Assembly: GCA_002189035.1 (NCBI GenBank)
Contig: NEEC01000021.1
Span: forward strand, 1,364,001-1,428,000
From: Utricularia gibba
Taxonomy: Eukaryota > Streptophyta > Magnoliopsida > Lamiales > Lentibulariaceae
Reading direction: 5' to 3'
DNA length: 64,000 nt
Part shown: piece by piece, positions 58,249-64,000 of the stretch
Layout of the letters: every line of letters starts with the position of its first letter
Numbering within the stretch: position 1 is the stretch's first letter
Made by a program: the position numbers and the translations under genes
Notes under the pieces: model-generated
Seen by the model: the letters and a program-made list of their open reading frames with translations, nothing else
Database searches by the model: none
What the model was told of the DNA's origin: nothing

Positions 58249-60818
58249 ATGCTTGAAGAACAATCAAGCTCCATGATGCCGATGCTGGGAGGAGCCCGAA
58301 TCGGTATTCCGGCGGTGCTGTGCATCCTCTTGCTGTTGCCGACGGGGCGGAGCAGCCCGCCGGAGAATCCCGTCAGCTGCGCCGGACCAGGAAACTCTAC
58401 CTGCACCGTTACTAATGGGTACGGCGCCTTCCCCGACAGAAGCGTATGCCGCGCCGGGGTGGTGGAATACCCCACTTCCGAAACCGACGTCGTGTCCATC
58501 GTGTCCAATGCCAGCATGTCCGGCCGGAAGATGAGGGTGGTGACTCGATACTCCCACAGCATCCCGAAGCTGGTGTGCACCGACGGCGATGACGGTGTGG
58601 TGATAAGCACGAGGTATCTTAACAGGATCCTGGAGATCGATGGCGTCGCGATGACGGCCACCGTGGAGGGCGGCGTGACGCTGAAGGAGCTCATCCAGGG
58701 GCCGCTGCGGTGGGGCTAGCGCTGCCGTATGCTCCCTACTGGCTGGGGTTGACGGTGGGGGGATGATGGGCACCGGAGCGCACGGCAGCTCGCTCTGGGG
58801 CATCGGAAGTCAGGTTCTCCTCAGCTCCCCTCCTTTGTCGCATTTCACGTCTTTATGAAGCTTTAACCTCCTCCCGTTTAGGTTCACGATTATGTCATCC
58901 GACTGCGGATAGTGTCGCCGGCCGGAGCCGCCGACGGATTCGCGAAAGTTCGAGAACTGCGGAAAGGGGATCAGGATCTTGATGCGGCCAAGGTTTCTTT
59001 AGGAGTACTTGGAGTCATCTCACAGGTAAGCATGGGAAATAGACTTTCGGCTTGTTTGGTGAAACATAAATAACACACGTTAATTATACCTTCAATAAAA
59101 AAATATTTAATAAAATTAATTAGATATATGAATAATTTTATACTTTAATTATTTAATCATGATAATCATACAAAATCATAAAATTATTCGGATTTGGCAA
59201 TGAAAATTATTTTTTTTACATGGCAATTCTATTCATTTTCTGAGTAAATAATGATTTTCTTTTACTTTTGAACTATAATTTTTTCATAAAAATTATTTAA
59301 TTATTGATATTTTAATAGTATTATATGCATATATATAGAAAACTTTCTACCAAAAACATTATAATTAATTCAACATTATACACATTTGTATTAAAAAATT
59401 AAAATAATTACAAAGGGAATCTTTTATTTTATTGTTAAATGCCTTTTAGCCAATGTTTTAAAATTATGCAATTAAAACTATTATTTTTTATAATAAATCT
59501 TAAAAAAATATGAAATTTAAATGTATTATTGAAAACAAGTTCCCAACCACCATCTCCAAACTCGGGAGTCTCGTCTCCTTCTTGCAGGTGACCTTGCAGT
59601 TGCAGCCCATTTTCAACAGGCAGGTGACTTACGTTACGAAAAATGACTCCGATTTGGGAGACCAAGTCCTCAGCTTCGGCAGGCAGCACGAGTTCGCCGA
59701 CATCGGATGGTTTCCCAGCCAGAAAACCGCCCTCTACAGGGTTGATGATCGAGCTCCGGCGAACGCATCCGCCCGTGGGACGTATAACTTTCTCGGGTTT
59801 CGCGCCATGCCATCGGTTCTTGTCCTCTCCCAGAGGGCCCTCGGTGAGTGGAGAAACGAACATCAATCTTGAACACTGCGAAGGTTCTGATTTGAGTATG
59901 GTTTTGTCAGAGGAGACGCAGGAGCGGTTCGGAGACGCCGCAGGGAAATGCGCGGGCGCCAAGCTTGGAGCAGCAGCACTGCGGACTCTTGCCTATGGAC
60001 TCACAAACGATGGTAGATTGAGCATGAATATTGAATAGCCTGTGAGATCGAACCAGTAATGTTGTTTACTGTTTGATTTAGGAATTATCTTCAAGAAGTA
60101 CCCTGTGGTCGGCCGGCAAGACCATATCCAATCTTCGGGAACCTGCCTCGACAGCTCGGAAGACGGCCTGACCACCGTCTGCTCATGGGATCCCAGAATC
60201 AACGGCTTATTCTTCCACCAGACAACCTTCAGCATCTCACTCTCACAGGTGAAAAGCTTCATCAAGGACGTCCAGGCCTTGGTCGATCTCGAGCCCAACT
60301 CCCTCTGCGGCGTCGAGCTCTACAACGGCATCCTCATGCGCTACGTCACCAGCTCCTCCGCCTACCTCGGGAAGCAAGACGACGCCGTGGACTTCGACTT
60401 CACCTACTACAGAAGCCACGACCCCCAATCCCCCAGGCTCTTCGAGAACATCATGGAGGAGATCGAGCAGATGGGGTTGTTCAAATACAACGCCCTGCCG
60501 CACTGGGGCAAGAATCGGAACCTCGCCTTTCGAGGCGCCATCGGAAAGTACAGAAACAGCGGCGCATTCATTGCCGCCATGAAGCGGTTCGATCCGCTCC
60601 GGTTGATGTCCAGTGAATGGACCGATCAGGTTCTTGGGCTCAGCGACGGATTGAACATCGTGCGCGACGGATGCGCTCTTGAAGGGCTCTGCATTTGCTC
60701 CGAGGACGCCCACTGTGCGCCCAGCCGGGGCTATCTTTGCAGGCCGGGGAAGGTTTACAAGGAAGCTAGGGTTTGTGAGAAGGTTCCAACATCATCAATC
60801 CGGCACCTCGAACTTTAG
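58249..60818 (+). pseudogene. L-gulono-1,4-lactone-oxidase-like flavoprotein (GULLO), copy 1, two one-base frameshifts
   Basis: Five exons: 58249-58813, 58883-59025, 59588-59843, 59911-60012, 60082-60818. The start is ATG 58249 (MLEEQSSSMMPMLGG), giving a signal peptide, then the FAD-binding PCMH domain (VCRAGVVEYPTSETDVVSIV, VTRYSHSIPKLVCTDGDDGV, ATVEGGVTLKELI). The C-terminal ALO-type domain is intact, with SSEWTDQVLG, FKYNALPHWGKNRNLAF and YLCRPGKVYKEARVC. Two bases are missing in exon 1: one in the GGGG run at 58698-58701, which leads to a stop at TAG 58717, and one in the G run at 58757-58762 just before ATGATGGGCACCGGAGCGCA. With both restored the frame reads GAAAVGLALPYAPYW and then MMGTGAHGSSLWG. 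Family members oxidise aldonolactones and are linked to ascorbate or to berberine-bridge-type chemistry. Broken as given. Confidence 0.85.
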
Positions 60819-62129
60819 ACATGGATGCATGTGTTTAAATTAATATGTATAAAATGAATTCAAATTCATTTTATTAATAAATCTCATCAGCCATAATATT
60901 TTTCAAAAAAGTCATTGAAATAGTTAAGTATATATTTTACGAAATGTCTAGGGAGCATAGTATTTCGTTTAAAAAACAAGCATACCAAAGATCATTTTCA
61001 ATGTCTAAGTTGCAAAACATGCATTAAGGAATATAAGATAAACAGTTGGTTGTAGCATCGTGCCCGCAACTCGAGTTCAAAACCATTGGTCTCATAGAGA
61101 GTCGAAATCATTTTGTTATGTTTCATTATTCTTCTCGAAAATCACCTTTTGATAAACGATTTCAATAAATAGATCTTAAGATCATATTTTGTGTACACAT
61201 TTCCGATCGCAAATATATATGTATTGTGATAAATAATTTTATATCATTTATATTTATACTTTTTATAATTTTATTAAGTCGATTTTGTACTTATTTTATT
61301 TTATATCTTTTGTATTAATTTGATTTTTTTAGGAAAAAATTACATTTTATGATATTTCAGTATAATTTCAAACTAAATTAGAAGAAATTAGAATTAATGT
61401 TGATAGAATCATTTTTTCTAATATAAGTATGATTTATAATTTAATTACACAGCAATTATAATCATATTTTTAAAATTCTTATATGAAGTAAATATTCTTA
61501 ATCAAGTACATTTCAATTTTTTTCATATTAAATACATCTATTAAATATAATATTATTTTAAACATAAATATGTAAAATCATGGATTAAACACATCTAGTA
61601 TAAATGTGTTAAATTTGTCTAAAACTAATCAAATAATGTATGTTTATTTAAATACAAATAATTTAAATATATTATTAATTAAATTATTCGGAGTCAAACC
61701 AAAACATGTAACTAGTAGTAGGGCAAATCTTAGCGAGAACGTTGACTTTATAAAAGAAAAGATTCAGTATAAAAAATGATGTAATAATCTTAGATGAATC
61801 TTATATCGATTAGGATTGAATAGAAGTACAATTTATATAGAAATATCTTTTTTAATTTTACAATATACATTTTATCTCGTAATGAAATAACATAAAATAA
61901 AATCATTAGAGTTAGGTACACATTCTCTACAATATCGTGCAAGAACAAGATTGGTGCCACGTAATATGATGAACTATTGTTGCTGTTAGGCAGACTTATT
62001 TTTAATATTGAGAACTAATGTCGGTTGTGGTAAGGCAGAGCTATTTTTATATTCAGAACTAATGTAGGTTGCTGTTAGGCAGAGAGTTGTTAAATATGAA
62101 GGTGGAACTGTGATCGGAGTTCAAGTTCC
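60819..62129. other. Intergenic region between the two GULLO copies
   Basis: About 120 bases of copy-1 3' sequence, then the second copy of the duplicated AT-rich upstream segment. No other gene. Confidence 0.6.
61970..62090 (+). repeat. Three-fold ~45-base repeat upstream of GULLO copy 2
   Basis: GGTTG...GGCAGA units: GGCAGA occurs at 61989, 62034 and 62078, spacings of 45 and 44. The units share AACTAATGT and a CTTATTTTT/CTATTTTT segment. Copy 1 has only one such unit (58048-58077), so the array expanded after the duplication. Confidence 0.8.
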
Positions 62130-64000
62130 ATGCTTGAAGAACAATCAAGCATGATGCAGATGCTGGGAGGAGCCCGAATCGGTATTCCGGCGGTGCTGTG
62201 CATCCTCTTGCTGCTGCCGACGGGGCGGAGCAGCCCGCCGGAGAATCCCGTCAGCTGCGCCGGACCAGGAAACTCTACCTGCACCGTTACTAATGGGTAC
62301 GGCGCCTTCCCCGACAGAAGCGTATGCCGCGCCGGGGTGGTGGCGTACCCCACTTCCGAAAGCGACGTCGTGTCCATCGTGTCCAATGCCAGCATGTCCG
62401 GCCGGAAGATGAGGGTGGTGACTCGATACTCCCACAGCATCCCGAAGCTGGTGTGCACCGACGGCGATGACGGTGTGGTGATAAGCACCAGGTATCTTAA
62501 CCGGATCCTGGAGATCGACGGCGTCGCGATGACGGCCACCGTGGAGAGCGGCGTGACGCTGAAGGAGCTCATCCAGGGGGCCGCTGCGGTGGGGCTGGCG
62601 CTGCCGTATGCTCCCTACTGGCTGGGGTTGACGGTGGGTGGATGTTGGGCACCGGAGCGCACGGCAGCTCGCTGTGGGGCGTCGGGAGTCAGGTTCTCCT
62701 CAGCTCCCCTCCTTTCTCACGTTGCACGTCTCTATGAAGCTTTAACCTCCTCCCGTCAGGTTCACGATTACGTCACCCGACTGCGGATAGTGTCGCCGGC
62801 CGGAGCCGCCGACGGATTCGCGAAAGTTCGAGAACTGCAGAATGGGGATCCTGATCTTGATGCGGCCAAGGTTTCTTTAGGAGTGCTTGGAGTCATCTCA
62901 CAGGTAAGCATGGGAAGAAGACTTTGGGTCATTTACAAAATTTTTATCACTTACTCAAATAAAAATTGTTAATTGAACATAGTCAATTTTTCATACATTT
63001 CATCAAAGTTGACCAGATATTTAATATACCCTTAGATTTTCTGTTTTTTAATTATAGCTTTAATAAAAAAATATTAATAACATTATTTAAAGATAGGAAT
63101 AATTTTATTATTTAATTATTTAATCATGATAATAATACAAACTCATAAACTTATGGTATGAAAATATATTTTTTAAAAAACATTTTCCCTCTAATTTTTC
63201 GGTTTTGGCAATGAAAATTATTTGGTTTTTCCATAATATTCTACTTATTTCTGATTAAATAATGATTTTCTTTTAATTTTGAATTATAATTTTCATAAAA
63301 AATTAGTTAATAATTTCCAAAGTCAGCATGTTTGAGCCACAGTATCCAAACTCGGGAGTCTTCTTCATGCAGGTGACTTTGCAGTTGCAGCCCATATTCA
63401 ACCGGCAGGTGACTTACATCACGAAAGATGACTCCGACTTGGCAGAACAAGTCCTCAGCTTCGGCAGGCAGCACGAGTTCGCCGACATCGGATGGTTTCC
63501 CAGCCAAAAAACCGCCCTCTATCGGGTGGATGATCGAGCTCCGGCGGACGCATTCGCCCGTGGGAGGTACGACTTTCTGGGGTTTCGCTCCGTGCCATCG
63601 GCTGTTGTTCTCTCTCAGAGGGCCCTCGGTGAGCAGGAGAACGAGTATCAGTAATGACCACTGTGAAGGTTCTGATTTTGAGTATGGTTTTGTCAGAGGA
63701 GACGCAGGAGCTGTTTGGAGACGCGGCAGGGAAATGCGCGAGCGCCAAGCTTGGAGCAGCAACACTGCGGACTCTTGCCTATGGACTCACAAACGATGGT
63801 AGATTGAGCATAAATGTTGAATACCCTGTGAAATCGAACCAGTAATGTTGTTGACTGCTTTGATCTAGGAATTATCTTCAAGAAATACCCTGTGGTCGGC
63901 CGGCAAGACCATATCCAATCTTCGGGAACCTGCCTCGACAGCTCGGAAGACGGCCTGACCAACGTCTGCTCATGGGATCCCAGAATCAACGGCTTATTCT
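62130..64000 (+). pseudogene. L-gulono-1,4-lactone-oxidase-like flavoprotein (GULLO), copy 2, one frameshift, cut by window end
   Basis: Exons: 62130-62692, 62760-62903, 63373-63628, 63697-63798 and 63869 onward, the last running off the window at NGLF. The protein is nearly identical to copy 1 through the FAD domain (MLEEQSSMMQMLGGARIGIP; VESGVTLKELIQGAAAVGLA). The first copy-1 lesion is absent here. A base is missing at 62640-62641: the frame reads VGGCWAPERTA where the next frame gives LGTGAHGSSLWGVGSQ, the conserved FAD motif. This is the same codon boundary as the second lesion of copy 1. If the 67-base intron (62693-62759) is retained, the slip is cancelled and an open frame continues into [20 protein letters not shown]. 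Function as for copy 1; as given, the spliced frame is broken. Confidence 0.85.

Larger units (their letters stand above)
57205..64000 (+). repeat. Tandem segmental duplication, unit about 3.7-3.9 kb, two copies (second cut by window end)
   Basis: Copy 1 runs from about 57205 to about 60937; copy 2 starts at about 60938. The left edges share TTTCGTTTAAAAAACAA (57232 and 60963 areas), GTTGCAAAACATGCATTAAG, and TCGTGCCCGCAA followed by an ACTCGAGTT word. Both have the same AT-rich stretch, the same GGCAGAGAGTTGTTAAATAT before the gene, and the same gene with identical exon layout. Start codons are 3881 bases apart. Non-coding parts have diverged visibly while exons stay very similar. More copies may lie to the right. 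Confidence 0.9.

Noticed and set aside
58134-58803. Long minus-strand frames (179-186 codons) opposite GULLO exon 1, repeated at 62090-62572
   Set aside because: GC-rich exon shadows. Their presence in both copies follows from the duplication, not from coding constraint.

Overview
The window is nuclear DNA of a flowering plant, most likely a eudicot. The evidence is long AT-rich intergenic stretches, genes split by short GT-AG introns, and plant-only families: a tify-binding-domain protein, an SBT1-type subtilase, a MYB20/43/85-type R2R3 MYB, a TIP3-type aquaporin, golgin candidate 6 and an L-gulonolactone-oxidase-like pair. I do not commit to a genus; an asterid would fit but is only a guess.

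Layout. 0-6 kb (minus strand): a tify-binding-domain nuclear protein (84-1943) and an intronless subtilase (3629-5842). 8.8-11.2 kb (plus): a single-exon gene domesticated from a hAT transposase. 11.2-19 kb: gene-poor, AT-rich. 19.1-27.4 kb (plus): an R2R3-MYB with a one-base frameshift, an ATG27/mannose-6-phosphate-receptor-like membrane protein, and a FOLT1-type folate carrier. 27.4-33.4 kb (minus): a MORC ATPase meeting FOLT1 tail to tail with 11 bases between stop codons, then a C2H2-family-related protein. 33.4-38 kb: gene-poor. 38-38.9 kb (minus): a tonoplast aquaporin with a one-base frameshift. 40.1-56.6 kb (plus): four genes in a row, namely a BGAL10-type beta-galactosidase, golgin candidate 6 (p115/Uso1), alpha-N-acetylglucosaminidase (GH89) and a small plastid-type membrane protein. 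57.2-64 kb (plus): a tandem segmental duplication of about 3.8 kb carrying two GULLO-like genes; the second runs off the window.

How the genes relate. These are ordinary plant genes and I see no operon-like system. Several products share the secretory and cell-wall/vacuole route (subtilase, BGAL, NAGLU, golgin, ATG27-like, TIP, GULLO-like), but their co-location is probably incidental.

The main anomalies are four independent genes whose conserved coding sequence is broken by single missing bases, mostly in G/C runs. The two GULLO copies share one lesion at the same codon. This is either a consensus-sequence problem or real gene decay, and raw reads would decide. The aquaporin also carries a Ser where the family has the selectivity-filter His, and has an ABRE/RY pair upstream that fits seed expression. 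I found no new mobile, defence or RNA-guided system.
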